NCBI RefSeq assembly: GCF_002243045.1
Contig: NZ_MBKP01000001.1
Location: 20,454-84,453 of the forward strand
Source: Methanolobus psychrotolerans
Lineage (GTDB): Archaea > Halobacteriota > Methanosarcinia > Methanosarcinales > Methanosarcinaceae
DNA: 64,000 bases
Direction of reading: 5' to 3'
In this document: one piece after another, positions 27,001 through 33,970 of the stretch
How positions within the stretch are numbered: position 1 is the first letter of the stretch
How the letters are laid out: every line of letters begins with the position of its first letter
Translations under genes and position numbers: made by a program
Notes under the pieces: model-generated
Told to the model about the DNA's origin: nothing
Database searches by the model: none
The model's input: only the letters and a program-made list of their open reading frames with translations

Positions 27001-27624
27001 ATGGACGCAACTTCTTACATATTCTATATTCTCTACACATTCTCATCTGCACTACTGTGCCCGGTAGTTATCACGCTGATACTTCTGGCGGTTTATTCCC
27101 TGGTATTAATCGGGGAATTTGCTTCGGAATCTGCAAGGAGACACCGCGATATAGAAAAACTTGATTTTTACTGTAATAGTACCCGCAAGCATATTGTGAA
27201 CCGGGATCTTGAAAAAGCTGCAAGTTCACTGAGGCTTGTCGGGCAGAATTTCCTTGTAAGATCTTTTGCCATGGCTGCAGCAGACCACCTGGAAAAGAAT
27301 ATGATACCAGCTATCGAATGGATCTCACAGGACTATGAGATTAAGATGGCAAAGAGACTTGAACAGACCAGGATTGTTGCAACTATCGCACCAATGCTGG
27401 GCCTGATGGGGACCCTGATACCTCTTGGCCCTGCACTTATAGGTCTCTCACAGGGAGATATCGTTCAACTTGCAAATAACCTGATGATAGCCTTTGCTAC
27501 TACAGTCATAGGACTTTTCGCAGGATGTATCGGTTATGTACTCACACAGATCAGAAAAAGATGGTACTGGCAGGATATGGCTGACATAGATTACATTCTC
27601 GACACTCTGGAGGTTGGAGAGTGA
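27001..27624 (+). CDS. MotA/TolQ/ExbB-like membrane protein
   Basis: 207 residues from ATG 27001, with GAGGT 9 bases upstream; an ATG at 26971 is possible but lacks a site. It has one N-terminal helix, then a cytoplasmic helical region, then the TolQ/ExbB core IAPMLGLMGTLIPLGPALIG and LMIAFATTVIGLFAGCIGYVL. Family members form the stator of proton- or sodium-driven machines. Here the partner is the DUF2149 protein, whose GTG start overlaps this stop by 4 bases. The process it energises is not shown. Confidence 0.88.
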   Translation: MDATSYIFYILYTFSSALLCPVVITLILLAVYSLVLIGEFASESARRHRDIEKLDFYCNSTRKHIVNRDLEKAASSLRLVGQNFLVRSFAMAAADHLEKNMIPAIEWISQDYEIKMAKRLEQTRIVATIAPMLGLMGTLIPLGPALIGLSQGDIVQLANNLMIAFATTVIGLFAGCIGYVLTQIRKRWYWQDMADIDYILDTLEVGE

Positions 27625-27983
27625 AGAGACGAAAATATACCCGCATGAGGCTGATAGATAACGAAGAAGAGCAGAACCCCCTTACAGGGGTTGCCAACCT
27701 CTTTGACATTGCAATGGTGTTCTCTGTAGCACTGCTGGTTGCACTTGTCATGTCATACCAGCTTCCTGAACTGCTGAGTCCCACAGATGACATTACTATC
27801 GTGAAGAATCCCGGACAGGAAGACATGAAGATAATCATCAAGGAAGAAGGCAAGCCTATTGAAGTTCTGAACATGACCGACCAGATCGACGGTGGAACAG
27901 GAGAAGCTCTTGGTACGGCTTACAGATTGGCTGATGGCAGGATAGTGTATGTACCAAATGAAGAGAATGAAACTGTAGTATGA
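27621..27983 (+). CDS. DUF2149 membrane protein, partner of MotA/TolQ-like gene
   Basis: 120 residues. A basic cytoplasmic N-terminus is followed by NPLTGVANLFDIAMVFSVAL, then ALVMSYQLPELL as the single transmembrane helix, and a soluble C-terminal domain. The topology matches TolR/ExbD, with one helix and the acidic FD residue near its start as a candidate ion carrier. DUF2149 is repeatedly paired with MotA/TolQ-like genes in methanogens. The GTG start overlaps the upstream stop. Confidence 0.85.
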   Translation: MKRRKYTRMRLIDNEEEQNPLTGVANLFDIAMVFSVALLVALVMSYQLPELLSPTDDITIVKNPGQEDMKIIIKEEGKPIEVLNMTDQIDGGTGEALGTAYRLADGRIVYVPNEENETVV

Positions 27984-27998
27984 ACACATAAGAATGGA

Positions 27999-28223
27999 AT
28001 GTCTGAAATAAAAATTGGAGTATGCGGGATTGCCTGTGAGAAATGTCCCATAATGAAAAGAGCTGGTGTCCAAATGAGAAAAATGGCTGCATTGCAAAAC
28101 CGAATAAAAAACCTAATCAAAGATTTAAGAAATAATTCGATATATGCTTCATGCTCATATGCTGACAAGGCCTGCTATGGCAAATACTGTAACGACCATA
28201 GTTATGTAAAGGAATACTATTAA
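27999..28223 (+). pseudogene. DUF3795-like cysteine-rich protein, frame-disturbed
   Basis: A 74-codon frame begins with the DUF3795 N-terminus (IGVCGIACEKCP). It then diverges, while the neighbouring frame from 28067 reads CPNEKNGCIAKPNKK, the expected family continuation, up to a stop near 28128. The original frame then resumes family-like sequence, YASCSYADKACYGKYC. Two frameshifts thus seem to compensate, leaving an open frame with a scrambled middle (GVQMRKMAALQNR). The C-terminal part of the family is also missing. It could still be made as a short zinc-binding protein, but a degenerate gene is likelier. Confidence 0.6.
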
Positions 28224-28360
28224 TCCTACTTTAGTCGCACTAATTATAGCTTTATTATTCATTATTATGCCTCTGTTTTATATATGCACTGATAGAATAT
28301 AACGATATTCGAACATTAAATATATACAATGAATTATATGATTGGGTGATATTTGGTTTG

Positions 28361-28419
28361 ATCGGGAAGTGTCCCGATTCGAGAGTAGTTATACAGCGAT
28401 CTGCAAATCATGTTTGCAG
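28361..28419. terminator. Two hairpins in convergent intergenic region
   Basis: Perfect hairpins ATCGGGA/TCCCGAT (28361-28378, 4-base loop) and CTGCAAA/TTTGCAG (28401-28419, 5-base loop) lie just past the stop of the minus-strand lipoprotein gene. The second is the better terminator candidate for that gene. Confidence 0.45.
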
Positions 28420-28435
28420 GGATTTTAGATTATTA

Positions 28436-28942
28436 TCAGATCATTTCCACATGAACATCAAGCTCATGTACGCCGGGTTCGGTAGGAACCGGGTTGTGCC
28501 AGGTACTATAATAATCACCATTTGAAAGACTACCGTCACCGTCTACATCCACATGTACTGAAAGTGAATATGTCCTTCTTTCTTCAAGTTCGGGGTACTG
28601 GATAATGTATGGTACCGGCTGAATGTCATTGGTATTCATGGAAACTCCAATGATGGAGTCTTCTGATATTATAGTGGATGCAACATCCTGAAGACTGACA
28701 TCCTCTACTTCCAGGTATACAGTAGCATTGGAGAAAGATTCCACAGGTTCATCAAAGATTATCATTCCCTGAATTGTATTTTCTTCAGAAACCTGATTTT
28801 CATCTAATTCATTAATTATACTATCATCTACTCCACCTGTTTCATTTGTAGGTTCTTCATTATCAGTTCCAGTACATCCCATTGAAAATGCAGAAGCCAT
28901 TATTAGTAACATTGCCAGGCTGAATATAATATATCTACTCAT
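28436..28942 (-). CDS. Lipoprotein, YbaY/YscW-like domain
   Basis: 168 residues. The signal peptide ends in the lipobox AFSMGC, so the mature protein is probably lipid-anchored outside the membrane. An acidic Asn/Glu-rich linker is followed by a beta-rich domain: IQGMIIFDEPVESFSNATVY, LEVEDVSLQDVAS, IQYPELEERRTYSLSVHVDV. This resembles the YbaY/YscW lipoprotein fold. VDGDGSLSNGDYY looks like an EF-hand or dockerin-type calcium loop. It is transcribed divergently from the Cache-cupin lipoprotein. Function is not known. Confidence 0.75.
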   Translation of the reverse strand: MSRYIIFSLAMLLIMASAFSMGCTGTDNEEPTNETGGVDDSIINELDENQVSEENTIQGMIIFDEPVESFSNATVYLEVEDVSLQDVASTIISEDSIIGVSMNTNDIQPVPYIIQYPELEERRTYSLSVHVDVDGDGSLSNGDYYSTWHNPVPTEPGVHELDVHVEMI

Positions 28943-29225
28943 CTCGATTATTCCCTTTTTTTGAACTACATGAACAAATGGTTCTTTTGATATAATTCAT
29001 TTATGTAAGCTACAAAATGATATGTAGTATTAAAAATCAGCGTCTTAATCACTTTTTGAAGAAAAATGCAATGGAGATGTCAGTAATATTAATAAGTAAG
29101 ATATAGTATTAACTAATTAGCATCGTTTGTAAATTATAATATTGGTTTTTATATGTCAGTTAACAAACACAATTGTAACGTGATTTGCATTTTAATTTTA
29201 ATTTTAATTTTACAGGTGTTATAAT

Positions 29226-30173
29226 ATGAATGGTTTTAAAAAAATATCATGTGTTCTTTTTGTCACAATTATGTTACTGGCAGTTGCTGGTTGTGTGCAA
29301 TCAGAAAATACAACCCCAGATGAGCAGGATGCTGCTGACTCTTTTGAGCAGGAAGTTCAAACAACAGAAGAAGATACTGTCGGACTGGCTTTCCAGAAAG
29401 AGGCCACAATCTCTCTGGTCAATGAAGCTGTCGAGCTTATGAATGAAAACGGAGAACTTGCATTTGATGAGTTCAGGAAAAAAGACAGCAAGTGGTTCCA
29501 TGATGATACATACCTTAGCATATGGACAACTGAAGGAATACGTGTAGCTTACGCTCCCAATGTCAGCTGTGAGGGCGAAAACGTATCCGGCCTTAAAGAT
29601 TATGACGGTAATCCTCTTGGCAAACTTTTCATAGATACGGCCCTTAGTGAAGATGGCCAGGGATGGATCGATTACCAGTGGCCAAAACCTGGTGAGACTT
29701 CTCCTGCCCTGAAGTATACATTCGTCAAGAGAGCTTCGATCGGTGATCAGGTATACCTTGTGACTTCCGGTTTCTATGTAGATGATTACGTCTACACCAA
29801 TAATCTTCAAGACATTGATTATTTCACACGCTTTGGAACTGTATCACTTGGAAATCTCCTTCATCCGGGAACAGTTGACAAAGACCTGGGTGTGGATTAC
29901 AGCATTGCACATGTGATCATCAAACCGGGCGGTTCCATTGACCCTCACATGATGACAAATCCTGAAGTTCATTATGTTCTTGCAGGTGAAGGTGTACTTT
30001 ACATAGAAGATGTGCCATTTGAACTGAGTGAGGGACTAATTGTACTTGTGCCTGCAAACTCAAAGCAGCACACAGAGAACACAGGAGATTCTGATCTTGA
30101 GTTCTTTGCCATAGACCAGCCTGCGTGGGCAGAGGAGAATGAAGAAATGGCGGAGTCAACTACCCACGACTAA
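29226..30173 (+). CDS. Lipoprotein with Cache domain fused to a cupin domain
   Basis: 315 residues. The signal peptide and lipobox LAVAGC are followed by an acidic linker, then a Cache-type sensor domain (about 55-190; KWFHDDTYLSIW, GVRVAYAP-like, GNPLGKLFIDTAL, YTFVKRASIGDQVYLVTSGFYVDDY). A C-terminal cupin follows (about 225-305; IIKPGGSIDPHMMTNPEVHY, VLAGEGVLYIED, VPANSKQHTENTGD), with candidate metal-binding His residues. Extracellular ligand sensing fused to a cupin without any signalling output domain is uncommon. The last codons (about STTHD) run into an IS200/IS605-type end, so the native C-terminus may have been replaced. Confidence 0.83.
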   Translation: MNGFKKISCVLFVTIMLLAVAGCVQSENTTPDEQDAADSFEQEVQTTEEDTVGLAFQKEATISLVNEAVELMNENGELAFDEFRKKDSKWFHDDTYLSIWTTEGIRVAYAPNVSCEGENVSGLKDYDGNPLGKLFIDTALSEDGQGWIDYQWPKPGETSPALKYTFVKRASIGDQVYLVTSGFYVDDYVYTNNLQDIDYFTRFGTVSLGNLLHPGTVDKDLGVDYSIAHVIIKPGGSIDPHMMTNPEVHYVLAGEGVLYIEDVPFELSEGLIVLVPANSKQHTENTGDSDLEFFAIDQPAWAEENEEMAESTTHD

Positions 30174-30190
30174 AGTCGTGGGCTTCTTTC
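30158..30190 (-). mobile_element. Orphan right end of an IS200/IS605-type element
   Basis: AACTAC, then the hairpin CCCACGA-CTAAAG-TCGTGGG, then CTTCTTTC matches the arrangement at the 3' end of the tnpB element at 34985-35020 (AACTAC, hairpin CCTCTCAG-CTAAAGA-CTGAGAGG, CTTCTTGC). No tnpB frame is left to the right. On the minus strand it still reads like the last residues of a TnpB (KEAHDFSRG stop). Confidence 0.65.
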
Positions 30191-30532
30191 CTTAAACCGT
30201 CGTGATTTTTATGGTTTGATGTTTCGTTAGAACAAGCACCAAAAGATATTGGAACTTCTGATGTTGTTGAGGAAGAATTCCTTGTGCTGCGATAAACAAA
30301 AAATGAATATCATGATTCATGGAACGATATCAAGGTCAATATCTGCAGAAGACCGAGAACAAGACCTATTGAAGTTCTCGCCAATCCCGATTATATCGAT
30401 GTCGATATAAGGTGGTATCTTAAATGCAGAGCGATAATAAGCAACATACCCCATCAATAGAAGGAATAGTAAGCGAAAAAAAAGAGATTGACCAGATGGT
30501 CAATCGCTAAACAAAAGACACAATGTGGGACT
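30191..30532. other. Gap with relic sequence and one possible minigene
   Basis: Decayed sequence follows the IS end. A 28-codon frame with ATG at 30424 and GGTGG upstream (30424-30510) ends in DQMVNR; I cannot recognise it. A longer frame before it, with PIEVLANPDYIDVDIRWYL, is open for about 50 codons without a start and may be a relic of a lost gene. Confidence 0.3.
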
Positions 30533-31453
30533 TTATTTCTTTTCTTTTGCATAGGCTACAAGGGCGTCTTTTATACCCCACTTGAATGCTACAACAATTG
30601 CCACACCCCATGCAAGCGGACCTATCAGGATATAGAATATACTGGTGTCTATGAGCATTGCATCCAGTGCAAGCAGTATTATCACAAGTGAAAGAAAACC
30701 CCTAAGTGCGGGTATCCATATGTTTGCACCTTCCACATTCACATTTTTCATCATGTTTCCTATGTAATCTGCAAACAGATCTATTGCCAGAAGTCCTATC
30801 AACAATATCAGTACTCCTGCGAACAGGTTGGGCAGGTAGGTCAGAATAGCTTGTACTATTCCTGCAATCATTTCCAGTTTCAAGATGTCTAGTGCAGCAA
30901 TAATGAATATCAGGTATCCAAACAGTTTCACAATTCCGGCTATAACTCCTGAAGAAGTCAGATTACTGCTCTTCATTGCAGCACCCATGGATGTTCGTTC
31001 TACACGTTCGTCCAGACCTGCTGCTATGAGGACATTCTTGAGAAGATCTGTAATGAAATCAACAACAAGCAATCCTATTATCAGTACTACCAGTGAAGAA
31101 AGTATTAGTGGTATGTACAGGATGATCTGCGTGATGAAAGCTGCAACGATCTGTATCTGGAGAAGGTCAATAATAATTACGGCAAAGATGAAGTAAATAA
31201 ACCATTTAATGACACTTTCAAACAGTCCTACTGTAGTTATTCCCGTCCTCGCTATCATTCCACCAATCGATGTTTTATCGATCAGGTCATCAAGTCCGAT
31301 CTTATCCAGAACTTTTGCACCTATTTTACCAAGAGCTTTCCCTGCAATCAGACCGACTACAAGAAGTACGATCACTGCTATTAAGGTTGGAAGGAAAGCG
31401 ATCATCTGATCAAACATATCGTATACACTACCCATTATCTGCGATGTTGCCAT
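30533..31453 (-). CDS. Mechanosensitive-channel-type TM-helix repeat protein
   Basis: 306 residues from the ATG at 31451-31453, preceded by AAGGAGT. About nine to ten hydrophobic helices are arranged as three copies of the TM_helix repeat (FLPTLIAVIVLLVVGLIAGK; YIPLILSSLVVLIIGLLVVD; YLPNLFAGVLILLIGLLAID). Each copy ends in an amphipathic helix with conserved Gly-Leu-Asp. Such repeats occur in YnaI/MscS-related and MscT-like proteins, but the MscS beta domain is missing here. It is a probable membrane channel or scaffold; gating is unproven. Confidence 0.85.
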   Translation of the reverse strand: MATSQIMGSVYDMFDQMIAFLPTLIAVIVLLVVGLIAGKALGKIGAKVLDKIGLDDLIDKTSIGGMIARTGITTVGLFESVIKWFIYFIFAVIIIDLLQIQIVAAFITQIILYIPLILSSLVVLIIGLLVVDFITDLLKNVLIAAGLDERVERTSMGAAMKSSNLTSSGVIAGIVKLFGYLIFIIAALDILKLEMIAGIVQAILTYLPNLFAGVLILLIGLLAIDLFADYIGNMMKNVNVEGANIWIPALRGFLSLVIILLALDAMLIDTSIFYILIGPLAWGVAIVVAFKWGIKDALVAYAKEKK

Positions 31454-31776
31454 CTTTAACACTCCTTTTGATTTATTTTGTATGTAGATGCCACAACCCA
31501 CGAGACATCTTTCCCGTTTTACATACTAAGTAACCATTGTATACTATTCTATTTAAGTTAGTTCCCTTATGCAATCCTGAATCAGCAAACAATATTCTCT
31601 TGATTTTGTTATCCTTCTTTTTCAATCCTGAAATCATCATCGATATAGCTTAAACACCATTGAACTTTAACTTATAATCTGATGTCAGATGCCAGTCAAA
31701 ATTGTTTACAGATAGCTGCTAATCTAATATGTGCATGAACTATTGGTAATAAGATAACAGATTTAAGGAGATATAT
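31454..31776. promoter_or_regulatory. Divergent promoter region, rubrerythrin and TM-repeat genes
   Basis: AT-rich and without a supportable gene. It holds promoters in both directions. TTATAATC (31671-31678) is a TATA-like element about 100 bases before the rubrerythrin start, whose own ribosome-binding site is AAGGAGA at 31765-31771. Confidence 0.35.
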
Positions 31777-32268
31777 ATGAGTTCAAAAGATAATCTTAAA
31801 GCAGCCTTTACTGGTGAATCGATAGCAAACAGGACATACCTAGCTTTTGCAAAAAAAGCAGATGATGAAGGCTATCCACAGGTTGCTAAACTATTCAGGG
31901 CTACTGCTGCTGCTGAAACAGTCCATGCTTTTAATCACCTCCAGTGCATGGGTGGGATTGGAACTACAATGGAGAACCTGAAAGAGGCCATAAATGGGGA
32001 AACATACGAATTTGAAGAAATGTACCCTAAATTCATAGAAGAAGCAAAAACCGAAGGTGACAACAGAGCTCTCTGGAGCTTTGAAGTTGCAAACAAAGTA
32101 GAAAAGATCCATGCCAGATTGTATAAAAAAGCTCTTGAAGAACTCGGAAGCAATGAAGAGGTCGATTACTACGTATGCAGTGTCTGTGGCCATACTCACG
32201 AAGGTAAACCTGAAGATAACTGTCCTATTTGCGGGGCACCTGCCTCTAAGTTTGATAAGATCGAGTGA
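31777..32268 (+). CDS. rbr: Rubrerythrin
   Basis: 163 residues. The N-terminal four-helix ferritin-like diiron domain (FTGESIANRTYLAFAKKA, AAAETVHAFNH, YKKALEEL) carries the expected Glu and Glu-x2-His ligands. The C-terminal rubredoxin-like Fe(Cys)4 domain has CSVCGH and CPICGAPAS. It reduces hydrogen peroxide in the cytoplasm of anaerobes. It has a strong ribosome-binding site and a hairpin terminator 39 bases after the stop, so it is probably monocistronic. Confidence 0.96.
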   Translation: MSSKDNLKAAFTGESIANRTYLAFAKKADDEGYPQVAKLFRATAAAETVHAFNHLQCMGGIGTTMENLKEAINGETYEFEEMYPKFIEEAKTEGDNRALWSFEVANKVEKIHARLYKKALEELGSNEEVDYYVCSVCGHTHEGKPEDNCPICGAPASKFDKIE

Positions 32269-32306
32269 ATACTTAAAGTGCAATGTATAGAATAGTGCAA
32301 AAACTG

Positions 32307-32341
32307 AGGGAGCTGACAGATGAGGAAAAGCTCTCTTTTTG
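32307..32341 (+). terminator. Terminator after rubrerythrin
   Basis: Stem AGGGAGCT / AGCTCTCT (one G-U pair), 14-base loop, followed directly by TTTTT. Confidence 0.65.
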
Positions 32342-32469
32342 TTACAATTTAGGTAACTATTCAGCCGGATTATTGCTAATGAGACAAAAAATACTATGAC
32401 TTCATTATAAGCATTAAACAAATATTTCCTTCATATCATAAAAACATCTACTGATCGGAGGGGATTTGC

Positions 32470-32595
32470 ATAGACTGCAAAGAAATACTTGCAGTTTATG
32501 AAGCTGGTCCTGAAGCAGTAGTCGAACTTGTAACTCGATTATTTGGAGTTATTGAACAACAAGCTCTCCAAAATTACAGAGTTGATTGTGAATGA
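32470..32595 (+). pseudogene. N-terminal remnant of an IS66-type transposase
   Basis: The frame reads IDCKEILAVYEAGPEAVVEL and then VTRLFGVIEQQALQN before a stop at 32593-32595. YEAGPEAVV near the start followed by a coiled-coil helix is typical of the N-terminus of IS66-family TnpC in methanogens. The expected ATG is ATA here, and the rest of the about 500-residue protein is absent. No terminal repeats are seen. Confidence 0.55.
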
Positions 32596-32671
32596 AGAAA
32601 TAAGCTTGCCGGAAGTAAGCCCTGCTGAATAGTTACAAAATAAATTGTTGAAATCACATATTGTTGTTCAT

Positions 32672-32797
32672 TTATATCAGATTTGCACTGGTCATGCAGC
32701 CACATTGAGAACAATAATATATAGAATTCATGCCAAGTTTCTGTTTTTTTAATGGATTCCTGCAATATTTACAGGACTTTTTTGATTCTTGTTCCAT
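32672..32797 (-). CDS. 41-residue zinc-ribbon protein
   Basis: ATG at 32795-32797 is preceded by GAGGGGGAA. The protein reads MEQESKKSCKYCRNPLKKQK, a short linker, YYCSQCGCM and NLI. Two CxxC knuckles about 20 residues apart make a minimal zinc ribbon. It lies 8 bases downstream of a second zinc-ribbon gene on the same strand, so the two form an operon. The good ribosome-binding site and paired Cys motifs support a real gene. It may bind nucleic acid or protein; function is not known. Confidence 0.65.
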   Translation of the reverse strand: MEQESKKSCKYCRNPLKKQKLGMNSIYYCSQCGCMTSANLI

Positions 32798-32805
32798 TTT
32801 CCCCC

Positions 32806-32967
32806 TCACTCGTATAACATTACAGCTTCATCACACAACAATACGAATTCTACGCTTGCTGTGTTTTTCTTAGTCCAGTAATCACAGACCTTGCAGATCT
32901 GTATGTCTCTTGGATCATCGGCATACAATGTGTTATGACATTCCGGACATTTTGTTAATAATCCCAT
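32806..32967 (-). CDS. 53-residue zinc-ribbon protein
   Basis: ATG at 32965-32967 follows AAAGGAGAT at the correct distance. The protein begins MGLLTKCPECHNTLYADDPR and contains CKVCDYW, giving a CPEC/CKVC zinc ribbon, and ends in a short hydrophobic and acidic tail. It is the first gene of a two-gene minus-strand operon whose upstream region is unusually structured and G/C-rich. Function is not recognised. Confidence 0.68.
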   Translation of the reverse strand: MGLLTKCPECHNTLYADDPRDIQICKVCDYWTKKNTASVEFVLLCDEAVMLYE

Positions 32968-33009
32968 TTTGATCTCCTTTCGAAAGAAACTATAATTAAA
33001 AACTCACAG

Positions 33010-33190
33010 CAGAAAGAAGGATGAAGCAGTACCATACAGTTAGCAACATCCTTCTCCCTTAAGGCCCTTCATCAAGCCTTGCAGTGAGTCCACTCCCATA
33101 TTTGTGCCGCTCTACCTACATCTCACGCCTGCTTAAGAAAACCCCCGTTTCCAACCCGCACGCATGTACGATTGAGAATATCTTTCAATT
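33010..33190 (-). ncRNA. Candidate structured RNA or 5' leader of the zinc-ribbon operon
   Basis: About 180 bases are clearly richer in G and C than the AT-rich flanks and have no supportable protein. Read on the minus strand there are several stems: GCGTGAG with CTCACTGC (one bulge), AAGGC with GCCTT, and a final 8-bp stem GAAGGATG / CATCCTTC (33047-33054 with 33016-33023) followed by TTTCTGC. That last hairpin resembles a terminator 49 bases before the zinc-ribbon ATG. A TATA-like element at 33213-33226 points the same way. It could be an independent small RNA or an attenuator/riboswitch-like leader. I cannot match it to a known RNA class. Confidence 0.45.
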
Positions 33191-33212
33191 CCCGATTCCT
33201 TTTGTGTTATTT

Positions 33213-33226
33213 CTTTTATTTATAGA
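33213..33226 (-). promoter_or_regulatory. TATA-like promoter for the structured leader
   Basis: On the minus strand CTATAAATAAAAG lies about 25-35 bases upstream of the G/C-rich structured block, the right spacing for an archaeal TATA box. Confidence 0.4.
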
Positions 33227-33239
33227 TTATCTTTAAGAA

Positions 33240-33760
33240 TTTATTACACGATAGTAAATTATAACGCCATTATAATTTCAACCATAAATTTATTAAAAAA
33301 TTCCCAGAAGTCAATAACTATATTTGTTTAACGGTATTTTAAAAATCGAGTCCAAATTTGCCTGAACATGTTATTGATTTTATGAAAATTAGCCATAACT
33401 TGAGGCAGACATCTGGTGTAAAATCGATAGCTTTCAGGCAAGAATACTCCTTAACCGAAGACCAATGAACTTTCTTTAAAATATCGGTTCTTCTTCAGCC
33501 CTTCTATCCATTTGTAGAACCTTTATAAACACTGCTTACTGTCGTGTTTCGCCCAAACGGGGCCTTATCTGACCTTTCAACAGATTCAACATATAGTTGT
33601 GATAAATACTTCAAAACTCATACTGTAGTTAGGCATTTAACGAACTGATTAATTCACGGTCATAAAGGCATACTTTCACAACTAATTTGTTATTAGAAAA
33701 ACGCTAACATAGCAAATTGAAAGCAATCTTCAACCTGTCGGCTTTAGAATTAGAACAAAA
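33240..33760. other. Long gap with decayed coding sequence
   Basis: There is no intact gene. On the minus strand around 33330-33590 one frame shows protein-like stretches (DKAPFGRNTTVSSVYKGSTN, then after two stops ILKKVHWSSVKEYSCLKAI). This suggests an eroded gene or transposase that I cannot name. The rest is AT-rich and featureless. Confidence 0.3.
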
Positions 33761-33832
33761 AGCCCCCGGGGGGATTTGAACCCCCGACCTGCTGATTACG
33801 AATCAGCCGCTATACCCCTAAGCCACAGAGGC
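33761..33832 (-). tRNA. tRNA-Thr (CGT anticodon)
   Basis: Cloverleaf of 72 bases on the minus strand. The acceptor pairs GCCTCTG with CGGGGGC (two G-U pairs), discriminator U. The anticodon arm is GCTGA-TTCGTAA-TCAGC with anticodon CGT (plus-strand 33798-33800), and the T arm is GGGGG-TTCAAAT-CCCCC. No CCA is encoded and no intron is seen. Confidence 0.93.
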
Positions 33833-33880
33833 AATATGAACGACTCTATAATCGTATATAATGATTTAACGATTTCGCTT

Positions 33881-33970
33881 ATAACTACCTAACTAATAAC
33901 TACCTAACTAATAACTACCTAACTAATAACTACCTAACTAATAACTACCTAACTAATAACTACCTAACTA
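33881..33970. repeat. Six perfect copies of a 15-bp tandem repeat
   Basis: Unit ATAACTACCTAACTA is repeated six times without a mismatch between tRNA-Thr and trm5. The last repeat contains the final codon and TAG stop of trm5 (33964-33969), and on that strand each unit carries further TAG/TTAG triplets. Confidence 0.95.

Noticed and set aside
33010..33190. Group II intron 5' end (GTGCG start) or SRP/RNase P RNA
   Set aside because: Only the five-base start fits a group II intron. No domain V or maturase is seen, and none of the conserved SRP or RNase P motifs is present.
33330..33590. Transposase-like protein stretches on the minus strand
   Set aside because: They are interrupted by stops and match no family I can name; noted only as decayed sequence.
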